Below the pieces are notes generated by a model that had not been told where the DNA came from, made no database searches, and saw nothing but the letters and a program-made list of their open reading frames with translations. Made by a program: the position numbers and the translations under genes. Positions 1 to 10,554 of a stretch of DNA of 64,000 nt are shown here, piece after piece; the first letter of the stretch is position 1, and the number at the start of each line of letters is the position of its first letter. Source of the stretch: Haberlea rhodopensis (taxonomy: Eukaryota; Streptophyta; Magnoliopsida; Lamiales; Gesneriaceae); NCBI GenBank assembly GCA_907163345.1, contig CAJQUN010000015.1:9394886-9458885 (forward strand), in the 5' to 3' direction.

Positions 1-810
1 GTTGGCCAATAGTTTGATCTTCCTATTCTCCTGTTTCCGGTTAAAAGAATTCTTCCCACTGAACCGAGAGGATGAAGAAGCACCACGAGGCTTAAATGAC
101 TCCCCTCGTTGCCTCAAGCTATCAGTAACTTGCCTCTGCGGTGGCACGTGTCGGGGTACATCATTATGATAGGCCCCAACTCCAATCTCTGCCAGTTCTG
201 CTCTAGTAAGAGCATCATCGAAAGAAGTGGGGTTGTTGGTGATAACCCGGTCAAACAGTTCCGGCCGCAACCCCTTCAAGAAGTGCCTCATCTTTGCATG
301 TCCGTACCTCAACAGTGAAGAATAGTGCATGGCATAGTCTGATACAGTCATGCCTCCTTGCTTCAAGTTTGTGAACTCATCCTCCTTCATCTGTCTCGCA
401 GCAGCAGAAAAATACCGGTTTAGAAACCGGGTCCTGAAGAGAGTCCAATCAATCAACATACCCTGAGCCCTCAATTCCATCATTGTCGTCTTCCACCACA
501 TGGAAGGCTTCTTTGCTAGTTGGAACTCCGCCAACCTCAGCCATGCCGTCCTAGCACAAGGAGCGGACACAAATATCTGTTCCAGTCTCTCAAGCCGCTC
601 CTCAGCTTCCTCCCCTGTCTCTGTCCCCTCAAATCGGGGCGGGTGGAAAGTCAAGAATTGTGTCAGACTTAACTCCCTAGGTAGTAACAACTGAGCAAAC
701 GGTTCCACACCCACAGCTGGAGGTAAAGGATTTGTCTGACCAATACTTGCATTAACACTTCCAACATCACCTACCTCTTCATTGAGGTTCCCCAAGTTCA
801 TAGCCGCCAT
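1..810 (-). CDS. gag: Partial Ty3/gypsy gag of element A
   Basis: The frame starts at ATG 808-810 and stays open for 270 codons to the left window edge, with no stop. The same start context (an ATG followed leftwards by NLNEEVGD-type sequence) occurs in element R. The central part carries the plant gypsy gag capsid signature, seen as short motifs such as KKPSMWWK and FLNRYFSAA. A basic Ser/Arg-rich stretch begins near the edge, where the zinc knuckle should follow outside the window. Gag forms the cytoplasmic particle that packages the element RNA. Unlike the copy in R, this gag has no frameshift at the SDYAMHYSS position, so element A may be more intact. The PBS and LTR follow upstream. Family assignment is secure; whether the whole element is coding cannot be seen. 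Confidence 0.9.
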   Translation of the reverse strand, partial: MAAMNLGNLNEEVGDVGSVNASIGQTNPLPPAVGVEPFAQLLLPRELSLTQFLTFHPPRFEGTETGEEAEERLERLEQIFVSAPCARTAWLRLAEFQLAKKPSMWWKTTMMELRAQGMLIDWTLFRTRFLNRYFSAAARQMKEDEFTNLKQGGMTVSDYAMHYSSLLRYGHAKMRHFLKGLRPELFDRVITNNPTSFDDALTRAELAEIGVGAYHNDVPRHVPPQRQVTDSLRQRGESFKPRGASSSSRFSGKNSFNRKQENRKIKLLAN

Positions 811-1023
811 GCTGTAACACAAGGGTTAACAACAATTCCAAAACAATACATATGCTATACCGTTAGATAACAGGAATGATAATAAGCATGTTAGTATAAC
901 AATTTTATACACCAATATGCACCACATGCATAAACATGCCCAAATGTAACCACCTAGCCAACCATGCTAAGGCTACCCTTCACTCGTTCCCGGGTTCTCT
1001 AACCACTGCTCTGATACCCCTAA
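811..1023 (-). other. Leader of element A between PBS and gag
   Basis: This is a non-coding leader of about 210 bases. It closely resembles the leader of element R (59764-59982), including the block next to the PBS, so A and R share one autonomous lineage although their LTRs have diverged. Confidence 0.75.
1008..1019 (-). other. PBS of element A, tRNA-iMet type
   Basis: Read on the minus strand this is GGGTATCAGAGC, one base off the canonical TGGTATCAGAGC complementary to the 3' end of initiator-Met tRNA. It lies four bases from the LTR end. Confidence 0.85.
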
Positions 1024-1577
1024 TGTAAGTACCCTAGTTCCTTAACTGCGGATTAAAGGCATAATTAGAGCTAACATACATTATAAGAATATAAAAGTTC
1101 GTGTTGAGACTTTGAGCCTTAAGAATTACATGCCAAGTTAAGGACTTTCAAAGGGATTAATTACATCCTCTAACAAATGAATGTTATTCACTATAGCTTT
1201 ACACTACTCCTAGAGTAGACACTATACAAAATAATCATGTCCTTCCTTATCAAAAGCGTTCATCACAAGCTCACCGCCTCAACCCGCCTTAGCCCCTTTA
1301 TCATGCCAAAATGTACCTACATGGACAACCCCCAAAACATGAGCATATAATAATTCATATCCAACACAATATGAATATAAGGCGTAAATGCATAAACCGT
1401 AATAAAACACTTCCTGTTTTTCCCATGCATTTTAAACGCTCCCTTTTTGGTTGTCCCTGTACCATAACTCATAAGTATAATCAATAGATTATTTAATGGT
1501 TCTACACATGTCATGACATAACACCATTTCATTATCACCAATCACCAATCCCTAGTCTGTTATAATAGTGTATTTTA

Positions 1578-1770
1578 ATGCACCTCGCTTGTCATGACAA
1601 CGACACTAATACCCCTCGCTTCGACATATTAGCGGCATTGAATAACCTCGCGCAAATGCGACATGCGGCAATAACCTCGCTTCAACATTTGGCGGCAAAT
1701 ATTCTTTCCTCGCTACAATATGACAGCGGCAAGTATTCTATCATCGCTTCAAGTGACAGCGGCAAAGCAT
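1578..1770. repeat. CGCT/AGCG hairpin array in LTR A
   Basis: Successive imperfect units of the form CTCGCT-N10-14-AGCGGC recur every 30-45 bases. CGCT and AGCG are complementary, so each unit can form a short hairpin. The array lies inside predicted LTR intron 2. Confidence 0.8.
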
Positions 1771-1952
1771 TAAAATCATCACTCTATATAACCATGACTC
1801 ATGGGATGTGCACCAAACAATCATCATATACATATGCAATCATAATGCATAATTCAACATGTATTTGCATTCACAATGTACAATTCCATATATATTCGCA
1901 TCCACAATGCATAATCAATGAGTATAATAGATACATGTACCGTTGGGTGCCC

Positions 1953-1970
1953 ATACGTCTCTTTACGTAC
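1953..1970 (-). promoter_or_regulatory. Inverted repeat at predicted 5' splice site, LTR A
   Basis: On the minus strand GTACGT, a six-base loop, then ACGTAT. The first arm is the predicted donor of intron 2. One arm position is mismatched; in LTRs L, R, D (left), G and I both arms match. Confidence 0.5.
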
Positions 1971-2124
1971 CTTTCCAAAAGTAGGGTGAAGTAGGACTTC
2001 ACTTCCTTGGCTGTGTTGCCACCTGGGATGGTTCTACACATTCACACAAACCAATATTAGAACCCAATAATATTCCAATTCCAAAAATCCACAAAAATAA
2101 CCAAAAACACACATTTGGTGTCTC

Positions 2125-2312
2125 GCGATCGATCGCCGCAAGGCCCCGATCGATCGCGAGATCACACTGCCCGAGTGTGAATTTTTCTGTACTCGGCGAT
2201 CGATCGCCACACTTGGCGCGATCGATCGCCAGCCTCGCCGATCGATCGCCCAAAAGTGGCGATCGATCGTCAAACGCTACTGGAGCGTACTGTATGCGCG
2301 CGATCGATCGCC
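2125..2312. repeat. CGATCGATCG palindrome cluster in LTR A
   Basis: Seven copies of the core CGATCGATCG, most extended to GCGATCGATCGC, are spaced roughly 20-35 bases apart with unrelated spacers. Each is self-complementary and can pair with any other. The cluster lies in predicted LTR intron 1. Confidence 0.95.
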
Positions 2313-3059
2313 GCTTCCTGCACTTCGAAAAACACCATTTTGCACCATGTTTTCTTCCCCATCTTCACCAACACATATACCAACAAACCCATAACATAAA
2401 AACACCATAAACCTTCAACATACACCTTTAAACAACCAAAATTCTAACACCCAACCAAAACCAATACCAACCCAACACAAACCCATTTCAAAACAACAAA
2501 TACCAACTCAAATCAAAACCAAGCACCATTAAAACATCAAGGAGGGTTCCATACCTCTTATGGACTCCAAATCTCACTAAAAATCTCACAAACCAAGCTT
2601 TTGTGAAGATTTCTCCTTCCTCCTTAGTCAAAGACCAAAATGGGTTGGGGATAGGGTTTTGGAAGAGTGATTTGGGAATTGGTAAAGTGAAAGGTAAAGT
2701 GGGGGGTAGTGGGGTATAAAGGTGGGGTTTAATTAAAAACATGTACCCCAAAAAAATAGCATGATGTATAAAATACCCCAACATGATATTTTAAAAGCAT
2801 TTTACCAAAATGCGCCAAAACCTCAATTAAATCCATGATTTCCAAATAATTAACAACCAACACAAATAAACCATGTTAATACCCAATTTCCCAACATGGA
2901 CATCATGCACCCTGAAATGCATTACCCGGTCACGCCTACCATGTGACTAAGCATTTCGCCATTTTAATCAATTCCAACACTAAATTAATTAACACCATAA
3001 ATAATCACATAATCATAATTAACGCCCAAATTGTAATTAATTATTTCGGGGATATCACA

Positions 3060-3730
3060 TCGCTTGTCATGACCGCGGCACTAATACCACTCGCTTCGAC
3101 ATATCAGCAGCATTGAATAACCTCCCTCAAATGTGACATGCGGCAATACCCTCGCTTCAACATTTGGCGGCAAATATTCTTTCGTCGATACCATATGACA
3201 GCGGCAAGTATTCTATCATCGCGTCAAGTGACAGCGGCAAAGCATTCAAATCATCACTCATCCATAACAACGACTCATGGGATATTCACCAGGCATTCCA
3301 TCTATACCTGTAACACAATGCATATTCCATATTCCAATGTACATCACCATGAGTGTATTTTAATGCACCTCGCTTCAAATGTGACATGCGGCAATACCCT
3401 CGCTTCAACATTTAGCGGCAAAGCATTAAAATCATCACTCCAATACATACAATCACAATGAGTGTATTTTAATGCACCTCGCTCAAATGTGACATGCGGC
3501 AATACCCTCGCTTCAACTTTTAGCGGCAAAGCATTAAAATCATCACTCCAATATACGTGCAACCAGAATGCATAATCCATAATCCAGTATACATCGCCAT
3601 GAGTGTATTTTAATGCACCTCGCTTCAAATGTGACATGCGGAATTTTACCATCGCTTCAACATTTAGCGGCAAAGCATTAAAATCATCACTCCAATATAT
3701 ATGCAACCACAATGCATAATCCATGATGTA
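3060..3730. repeat. Hairpin array with higher-order units, element C
   Basis: CGCT/AGCG hairpin units sit inside longer direct repeats starting at 3351, 3460 and 3601 (GAGTGTATTTTAATG..., 109 and 141 bases apart). Each longer unit ends in the same AT-rich tract with AATGCATAATCCAT-like sequence. Confidence 0.85.
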
Positions 3731-4150
3731 TATAAAATGCAGGTTACCGTTTCATGTCTTTCAACCCTGGCCTTAGCCCTTCATGCCATAGCGTCTCCTA
3801 CAGGAACAATCCCAAACCATGAGCATATAATAATCCATATTCACCACAATATGATTATAATGAGTAAATGCATAAACCATGAGTACAAAGTACTTCTTGT
3901 ATCCCAATGCATTTCAAAATGCTCCCTTTGGTTGTCCCTGTGCCACAACTCACAATCATAATCAACAGATTATATTATGATTCCATAGATGTCATGACAT
4001 ATAATTATTCCACTATGATCACATATCATAAACACACATAAGCAAAATAGTTGTGTCATACAACACTAACTACCATCACGCATAATTATGTGCAACTCAT
4101 TTCCATCAATATGATCCTAGGCCCTCAACAGCCCCAAAGAGCAAACCACT

Positions 4151-4162
4151 GCTCTGATACCA
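4151..4162 (-). other. PBS of element C, tRNA-iMet type
   Basis: A perfect TGGTATCAGAGC on the minus strand, four bases from the LTR start at 4167. Confidence 0.9.
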
Positions 4163-4339
4163 CTAATGTAAGGCCCCCGTGTCCTTAACCCGTTATTAGT
4201 GTATTAATCCATGCCATTAGTGCATACAATAATACATGTAGGGGAAAAAACCACTTGTCATCATAGCCAATCATGCCAAAATAAAATTCTTTACATTATT
4301 CTATATAATGTCTAGTTCCCCCAACCAAGTCCACATACA

Positions 4340-4344
4340 TATCA
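4340..4344. repeat. TSD (left) of solo LTR I
   Basis: TATCA, repeated at 6155-6159; removing LTR I restores the C LTR sequence. Confidence 0.9.
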
Positions 4345-4879
4345 TGTGGGGTCCTCGTTACTTAATCCGTTATGTATTAGCTCATTTATACAGTGTGAGT
4401 CTGAATTAAGTAAAACATACACTGATTAAGAGTTTAGTTATGTAGGTTGTTACAAGTTGACAAAAACTATGTCAAAACTACACATCATATATACATCTCA
4501 ACAACCTAAACTAAAAACTCCTAAGCAGTGGTTCAGCTCGCAGCGGAATAGACTCACAATCCCATCCTCCCACGTCTATGAGTCCCTACAGAAACAATCA
4601 CACAATATGAGTACAGATAAACAACCATCCCAGTGCGATATCATTAAACACATAAACGATAAAGCACTATAAATAACAAATGTGATTGTTTTGTATCATG
4701 CATCATCAAATGCAAATATGTCATGACATGTCTCATTCCTCATCCTGTTATAACCAGACCAATATGATATGTCTATCTCAGCTCAATATGTCAGTGGAAC
4801 TCTCTCACATCTTCATATTAGCAGCACATATCATAGTACCGTCCTAACATGTTATAACTGCTAGAGCATACACCCAACC

Positions 4880-5030
4880 GGCGTATATCTCTTATGCCAA
4901 AGCATATGTAGCATACCTATCGTGGCAACAATCTCAGCCAAAGCATATGCCCAACACTGGCATATCTATCGTGGCACCGATCTCAGCCAAGGCATATACT
5001 ACATATCTATCGTGGCATCCATCTCAATCA
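4880..5030. repeat. I-specific array in predicted intron 2
   Basis: Repeats of about 40-50 bases share ATCTATCGTGGCA and ATCTCAGCCAA-GCATAT. They occupy the position taken by CGCT/AGCG arrays in other LTRs but are a different sequence. Confidence 0.75.
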
Positions 5031-5117
5031 TATAAATCTCATGAATGCACATGCATATGATACCACTAATCATATGATAACATGCTCACATCATCATCAC
5101 AATAATATCATATACTC

Positions 5118-5133
5118 GTACGTCAACACGTAC
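5118..5133 (-). promoter_or_regulatory. Inverted repeat at predicted 5' splice site, LTR I
   Basis: GTACGT-4 bases-ACGTAC; the minus-strand first arm is the predicted donor of intron 2. Confidence 0.55.
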
Positions 5134-5296
5134 CTGTTCTGCGACACAAACGATATAAAGTAAGCGTCACTGTCTAACTGCCTCGTTGTCCCGTCCCCTG
5201 TGATGATGCTACAACAATACCAACAATATATCATGTTATCATAGGCAATAAAATCAAATTCTACAAAAATATAACATTTTTCCAATTCTGGACCCT

Positions 5297-5514
5297 GGCG
5301 ATCGATCTCATGGTTTGACGCGATCGATCGCCTAAAGATTTGGTCATAGGCGATCGATCTCCTATTTTCACGCGATCGGTCGCCTATCCCTTTGTAAAAC
5401 ATTCTGCCTCGAGGCGATCGATTGCCTACTTGAAGCGATCGATCGCTCAAGCACCGCCATTCTCATGTTTAGCCATAGGCGATCGAGTGCCTCAAACGTA
5501 GCGATCGATCGCCT
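5297..5514. repeat. CGATCGATCG palindrome cluster in LTR I
   Basis: About eight motifs, several with one changed base (for example CGATCGATCT or CGATCGATTG), mostly flanked by GGC or GCC. They lie in predicted intron 1. Confidence 0.9.
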
Positions 5515-6154
5515 CCTCTGTTTTCTGAAAAACCATGGCGATTTTCTACTTCTTTTCTTGGTGTTTCTCCTACACCTCACTTCCCACCATTACAACTTAT
5601 TTCATAAAATCTCTAACATCAAACAAACATGTTTACATACTTTTACACCTTGTGTCTTAGCTTCATATACACTTTAAGCAACAAATAACCATCACATGCT
5701 TTCATGCTTCAAAATTCAAGCATAACCAAAGAACTTCTAAATACCATGATAAAGGAATGAAAGGGTATTCTCCTTACCAAGTAAACCACTTCCTCCTAGT
5801 GTACAAAGATCTTTGCAAGTGTAACTCCAAACCAAACCCTCAAAGAGTCCAAAGAACATGTAGAGATTTGTAGGTGTTTATGGTGTAAGTATGTGTTTAA
5901 AATCTGATTTTAGATATATAATTAAACCTTCAAATTCAAATGTAACTCCCTTCAAATTCATGGCAAATGTACATGGCAAGTCTCTTGTCCACATAACACT
6001 ACAATGTTATTTTGAATTCTCATAAGTAATTCATTCTGTTTTTCAATCAATCATCACTCGGTTCAGCTCGAACCCGAGTCCACATTGTCCTATAAGTAAT
6101 CATAATTACACCATAACCATAGTACACATGTATACGTCATATCGAGGCATGACA

Positions 6155-6159
6155 TATCA
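6155..6159. repeat. TSD (right) of solo LTR I
   Basis: TATCA, matching 4340-4344. Confidence 0.9.
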
Positions 6160-6764
6160 TGCACCAATATAATACACTAACATGTTCTCAGTTCATTTAG
6201 CAATTCAATAAATAATTGCATGCAACTCATAAATGAAGAGAGAAAAGCCCTTGCCTTTTTATAGATACCATATACACATAATAGTACTCACATGCGAGCA
6301 TCGAATAAGTATATGTGTATCAAAGGTATAAAACATCGTGCTCAATACCGTCACTGGTACTTCGATCCCTGGAAGCACCTCCATTCCATAGCTCGAGATC
6401 AACTCCAAAACCATCGATGTACCTAATCACCTGCCCCAACAGAGACAGCCCCCACACGGGGTGAGCATACCAATACCACCAAACCGATAATCACAATACT
6501 ACAATTCATAATTTACAAAAATGTAAATTCTATGAAATATAAAAGATGCTCCCTGGATGGTATCATCCTCATCCGGAATTCCCTGTACTGTCCCTGTTCT
6601 CAAAACAACCAAAACCATCAAATTCCCAATAGTCAGTTAATTATTATGTTGATTAATAATTCCGTGTGCCACGTACCGATATCATAACCAATAATATCAA
6701 ATCATTAACAATGATTACACGTATTTCGTATATCTCACTTATGGTTCCATAGTTCCATTTCATC

Positions 6765-6872
6765 GCTCGCTCTACAATAGCGGCATTTTATTCTCACACA
6801 TGCTCAACAGCAGTGGTGTCATAACCGATGTTCGCTCAAAGGCGGCAACATCCCAATCATAGCTCGCTCAAA
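6765..6872. repeat. Short CGCT/AGCG array in LTR C
   Basis: Three or four units of the CGCTC...AGCGGC type, matching the short arrays in the two D LTRs. Confidence 0.75.
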
Positions 6873-8079
6873 AGCGGCACCATATAATTCCGAATGCATA
6901 TCTATCAATTTATAGCAATTACCATAAACCATACATTTCCATATACATTTATTGCAATATAGTGTACCATGCACTCAACAATTGCAATTATAATAAAGGG
7001 GCTATGGACGTACCTTATAATTTCGTAGTTCGAATCCAACATTGCCTTGGTCCCGTGACAGATGAATTATGTGCTAAACATAATTAATAATCCACAATTA
7101 AAATCAAGCATGCAACCACGCGCCCAAGCACGTTCACAAACCCCAATTATATCGTCATCCATGATGTTAACCATTTTAAAAGACCCGGACAAAGCATGCA
7201 TAAAAAACTCAACACGAAATTAAACCCCAAAAACAGGCACTGGCGATCAATAGCATCATCCCAGGCGATCGACCGCCTCTCGATTTCAATTACGATACTA
7301 ACATCATTCAAAGGTGATCAATCCCTCAAAAGCATTAAAATCATAAAACATACACAAAGAATTATAAGGATTCAATCAAATAACTAATCATCAAATTGAA
7401 GGTTCAAAACAAAAGGTTTGTCTATCCTCGATAAATAAATTTAGTTCATACTCATAAATAAATACCAACACTCAAACTTGTCTTGCAACAATCCAAGTAT
7501 GATATAATCAAACAAAAAACAAAACTAAAGTTTTAAAGTAAGAATAAACTCCCAGCGTCGACTCCGATTGTAGATTCTAGCTCCTGCTCTTGCTTCCTTC
7601 TCGATCGTCTCTTTAATCGCCTTGTTGGAGTTGTTCCAAAGTCATGGGTAAAAGGTTGAAGAATGATGATGGGGTTTAAGGGGACATGTAGATGGGTTGG
7701 AAGTGGACGTACGGTGGATGTGAGGATGGCATCTGGATGTGTGTTTGGTGAGAGGCGTGTGATTTGTTCAAGTGGTGGAGTGAAGGAAAAGGCTCGTGTG
7801 TCAAGTCCGATCTCCTCAACTTATGGTATGTATTGGTTGCTCTCTCACCTCCTATTTTCTCATGTAGATATCTCAAATCTCACTAAGATTATATTTCCTC
7901 TTTTTTTTTAGACTTCTCGTGGCTATCTCTCTACATCCCAAACGTGTGGTTCCCTTCTTTCATTGGTCAACATCTTCCTCAATTAAAATATTCCCAATTC
8001 CTTTCAATCTTATGTGATAAGATAATATTTTAATCAATAAAAATGTATTATTTCCCCATATAATCTGACTCTCTCTTCT

Positions 8080-8084
8080 GTTGG
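8080..8084. repeat. TSD (left) of solo LTR G
   Basis: GTTGG, repeated at 10550-10554. Confidence 0.92.
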
Positions 8085-8412
8085 TGTGATGACCAGAGAT
8101 TATAGATGTTAATCCCGGAGTGTTAATAACCCATAAAGTTGTTTTACGTGGCGATTTGGAGTTTAATCGCGGTGTTGGGCCTTCTGGGCTCATTTATTTG
8201 GGTAGTTGGGATTGTTGGATCCCGAGGTTGAGATTGTATTCTCATTACGGTGAAAAATCTAAGAGTTGGGTTTTTAGTGTGACTCGGAATCTCGGGTGCT
8301 TTGTGTGGGCGCCGGTAGGGGGTTTTGGAGTTAGAGAGAGAATTTTTGAAAACAGATGATTTTTAATGAATCATGATGTATTTGTGGGGCTATTAGTATT
8401 TCGGGGTATTTT

Positions 8413-8423
8413 TGCTATAAATA
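8413..8423 (+). promoter_or_regulatory. TATA box of LTR G
   Basis: GCTATAAATAC lies upstream of a CpG-rich leader. The D LTRs show GCTATATATA (or a shortened form) at the equivalent minus-strand position. Confidence 0.6.
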
Positions 8424-8459
8424 CTAGTTGAACCGAGATTTTAATAAAAATTTCATTTC

Positions 8460-8640
8460 AGCACCTTATCTCTCTCTCCCTCCCGCGTCGCCCATTCCCG
8501 ATTTCCCCAACCCCCGCGGCTTCAGGCCGTGCGCCCGCCGCCGTCCGGCCGCCGTTCGGCGCGTGCGACCCGCCACCGGCTTCGTCTCGTCGAGGCGCAG
8601 CTATCCCCTCCGGCAATTGAGAGTTTCGTCGTGTTTTGAA
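8460..8640 (+). other. CpG-rich predicted first exon of LTR G
   Basis: A strongly GC-rich island in an AT-rich window, with CCGCCGCCGTCCGGCCGCC-like sequence. It has the look of a plant 5' leader, and a GTAACC donor follows at 8722. The short open frame across it is not recognised as a protein. Confidence 0.5.
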
Positions 8641-9191
8641 GTCGGATTTTGCGGGAATGCGCCGATCCCCAATTCCTAGGGTTCATCGATTTCGAACGAT
8701 TTACTTCCGATTTTCGATTGGGTAACCTCCCTTACCCCTTTTTCGTCATTATCGTGTATTTCCCTGCTATTTTTGGGTGGATTTGGTTCGAATTTCTTGC
8801 TGTTGGGCGTGAGGTTTTGGTTCGAAAATTTGTTGCTTTAATGGTTCGAATTTGAGGCTGTTTGCGTGGGGTTTATGTTCGAATTTTGGGGGTTTTTGGC
8901 AAGGGGTGATGGTTCTTGCTATTGATAGATTTATTACATGTTTTAGATGTATTATGGTGTTTAGTTGGGTTCGATTTGTGTTGTGAAGGTTCGAAAATTT
9001 GTGGGGTGTTCTTGAGCAATTTTCGATAATGGTTAATTGTCGTGTGTTGACAATATTTTTGAGGGTTATGGGTGTGCTTGAGCATGGGTTGCATGTTCGT
9101 AATTAATTGTGAATTAATTTATCGTGTTAGCACATCGTTCCTCGGGGCATGGAACTCGAGCAAGGTTTGGGTCGGACTTTGGAGATTTAAG

Positions 9192-9206
9192 GTACGTGCG
9201 ACGTAC
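9192..9206 (+). promoter_or_regulatory. Inverted repeat at predicted 5' splice site, LTR G
   Basis: GTACGT-GCG-ACGTAC, perfect six-base arms; the first arm is the predicted intron 2 donor. Confidence 0.55.
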
Positions 9207-9280
9207 GAGCATTACTTTATATAAGAGCATTTGTGAAATGCATAATGTGTTTTAATTGCATTAGATGGTTGTGGGTATGG

Positions 9281-9281
9281 C

Positions 9282-9312
<31 letters not shown>
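9281..9312. repeat. (AT)n/(GT)n microsatellite in LTR G
   Basis: An alternating TA tract followed by TGTGTGTG. Confidence 0.9.
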
Positions 9313-9426
9313 TGATATGACTATGGATCGACCTAGTCTTGACATCGCTGCCACAAGTGTGCGTAATACTAGAGTAGTATAACCTTACATGAGATATGGG
9401 GTACTGGGTTTATATGACTATTGTAG

Positions 9427-9589
9427 GGCATTTGAGATGCCTGAGAATGATCGTGGAATTATGTATTCATTGTAAGACATGTGAGATGTCTAAGTGAAAT
9501 GGAGAATTGGTAAAATAAATGCTAGGCATTTGAGCTATCTGTGATTGGTAGCAAAGTCGAAAAATCAGTATTAGATATCGAGATATCTA
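9427..9589 (+). repeat. Covarying hairpin series in LTR G intron 2
   Basis: GGCAT-TTGAG-ATGCC (9427-9441), AGACAT-GTGAG-ATGTCT (9475-9491) and TAGATAT-CGAG-ATATCTA (9572-9589) share a loop ending in GAG. Their stems are different but fully complementary. A fourth, poorly paired member lies near 9523-9540. Confidence 0.7.
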
Positions 9590-10549
9590 TATTTGTATGT
9601 ATAATGAATTTGGAATCATTAATTATTGATACTGGAGAACCAGGCATGCTATGAGTTAAATCAATGTGTTGATTTACTGATTTTTGAGATTTGATGAGTT
9701 TGATGATTGTGAGAACAGGGACAGTATACGGAATCCCGGATGAGGACGTTGCCATCCAGGGAGTATCATTTAAAATTCATTAGTATTTACTTGTGTTGTA
9801 AATTATGAATTTCATTATTGTGATTATGAGATTTTGTGTATTGGTATGCTCACCCCGTTGGGGGCTGTCTCTGTTGGGGCAGGTGAATAGGTACATCGAT
9901 GGCTTTGGAGTTGAGCTCGAGCTGTTGATTGGATGTACTCCCAGGATCGTGGTACCAGGGCTTGATGGAGCACGGTATCGTATAGAGTACTTATATGCAC
10001 CTGAGGATTATATACATATTCATGATGCTCGCATGTGAGTATATGGATTGTATATAAAGGCATGAGCCTCTCTCTCTTTCATTTTGTGTTGCATGCAATT
10101 AAAGTAGAATTGCTAATGATATGAGAGTCATGGGTGTATTATGTGGGTGTTGAGACCCATTTATGTCGTCTTATGTGTGGTGTCTTCCCTGGCTGGGAAT
10201 TTACTTAGTGTTGCAGTGTTCTGTTGAATATGTGTTTTCCCTGGCCGGGAACTATATATTGTGATGCGCTTTTATTTCGGGATGGCTCTATTTATGGGGA
10301 GGCTCTGCCCAAATTTTTATAAAAGTCCACAATGTAAAAAGTGGCAAAAAGGGGATGGTAATGGGCGAACTTGATGAGTCTATATGTTGTTAGGATGATG
10401 ATCTTATAACATTGAGTATTAAAGAAATTTTGTAGTTGCCATTCAATGGTAAAGTATCATCTGAGTTTCCCGATTGGATTTATTGAAAGCATGTGCCACA
10501 CATAATGATTAATACACTAATTAAGGGTTAAGGGCTTGGGGTCCTTACA

Positions 10550-10554
10550 GTTGG
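10550..10554. repeat. TSD (right) of solo LTR G
   Basis: GTTGG, matching 8080-8084. Confidence 0.92.

Larger units (their letters stand above)
1024..3059 (-). mobile_element. 5' LTR of element A
   Basis: The LTR has TG...CA ends (plus strand TGTAAG... to ...GATATCACA). The PBS and gag lie to the left; the other LTR is outside the window. The five bases after it (3060-3064, TCGCT) are the expected TSD but cannot be matched. On the minus strand there are two intron-like segments. Segment 1 is 2034-2554, with donor AAGAG|GTATG and acceptor TGTAG|AACC. Segment 2 is 1317-1970, with donor AAAG|GTACGT and acceptor TGTAG|GTAC. They leave a 63-base middle exon. Segment 1 holds the CGATCGATCG cluster and segment 2 the CGCT/AGCG array. 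The LTR was inserted into a similar array in the leader of element C. Confidence 0.9.
3060..4166 (-). mobile_element. Leader of element C, broken by element A
   Basis: This matches the leader of element D (about 18030-18964) segment by segment and ends at a PBS next to an LTR. Read on the minus strand it shows an intron tail ending CTGTAG, a mini-exon of roughly 50 bases, and a donor GTAACCTGC, followed by the repeat array. Part of an LTR-type intron module therefore seems duplicated inside the element body. The rest of C lies beyond element A. There is no coding capacity. Confidence 0.75.
4345..6154 (-). mobile_element. Solo LTR I
   Basis: This 1810-base insertion has TG...CA ends (TGTGGGGTCC to GGCATGACA) and a perfect TATCA duplication, with no internal domain. 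It is a divergent subfamily with the same architecture. Predicted intron 1 is 5209-5777 (donor ACTTG|GTAAGG, acceptor TGTAG|CATC) and holds the palindrome cluster. Predicted intron 2 is 4586-5133 (donor GTACGT in an inverted repeat, acceptor CTGTAG|GGAC) and holds its own array around 4880-5030. Confidence 0.92.
4167..7276 (-). mobile_element. Truncated 5' LTR of element C, with solo LTR I nested
   Basis: The LTR starts TGTAAGGC and follows the D-family LTRs: the GAAGAGAGAAA block, the ACGGGGTGAGCATACC block, then a short CGCT/AGCG array. It stops abruptly after two CGATC motifs, where E LTR sequence begins; the usual GGGGACATCACA end is missing. Solo LTR I occupies 4345-6154. Confidence 0.85.
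8085..10549 (+). mobile_element. Solo LTR G, D-related, plus orientation
   Basis: This 2465-base solo LTR has TGTGATGACC...CCTTACA ends and a perfect GTTGG duplication. It is a divergent member of the D family in the opposite direction. It shows a TATA box near 8415 and a GC-rich first exon. Predicted intron 1 is 8722-9130 (donor G|GTAACC, acceptor TTAG|CACATC); predicted intron 2 is 9192-9882 (donor GTACGT, acceptor GGCAG|GTGAA). Unlike its relatives it has no CGATCGATCG cluster. Confidence 0.92.

Noticed and set aside
2034..2273. Open frames with repeating DRSP/RSIA residues (also near 5100-5580, 13932-14262, 20350-20790, 25185-25490, 43297-43700)
   Set aside because: They are translations of the CGATCGATCG palindromes, open in several frames on both strands; not proteins.
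3060..3730. CRISPR-like regular repeats
   Set aside because: Spacers are not unique, units are imperfect, and the setting is a plant retrotransposon.
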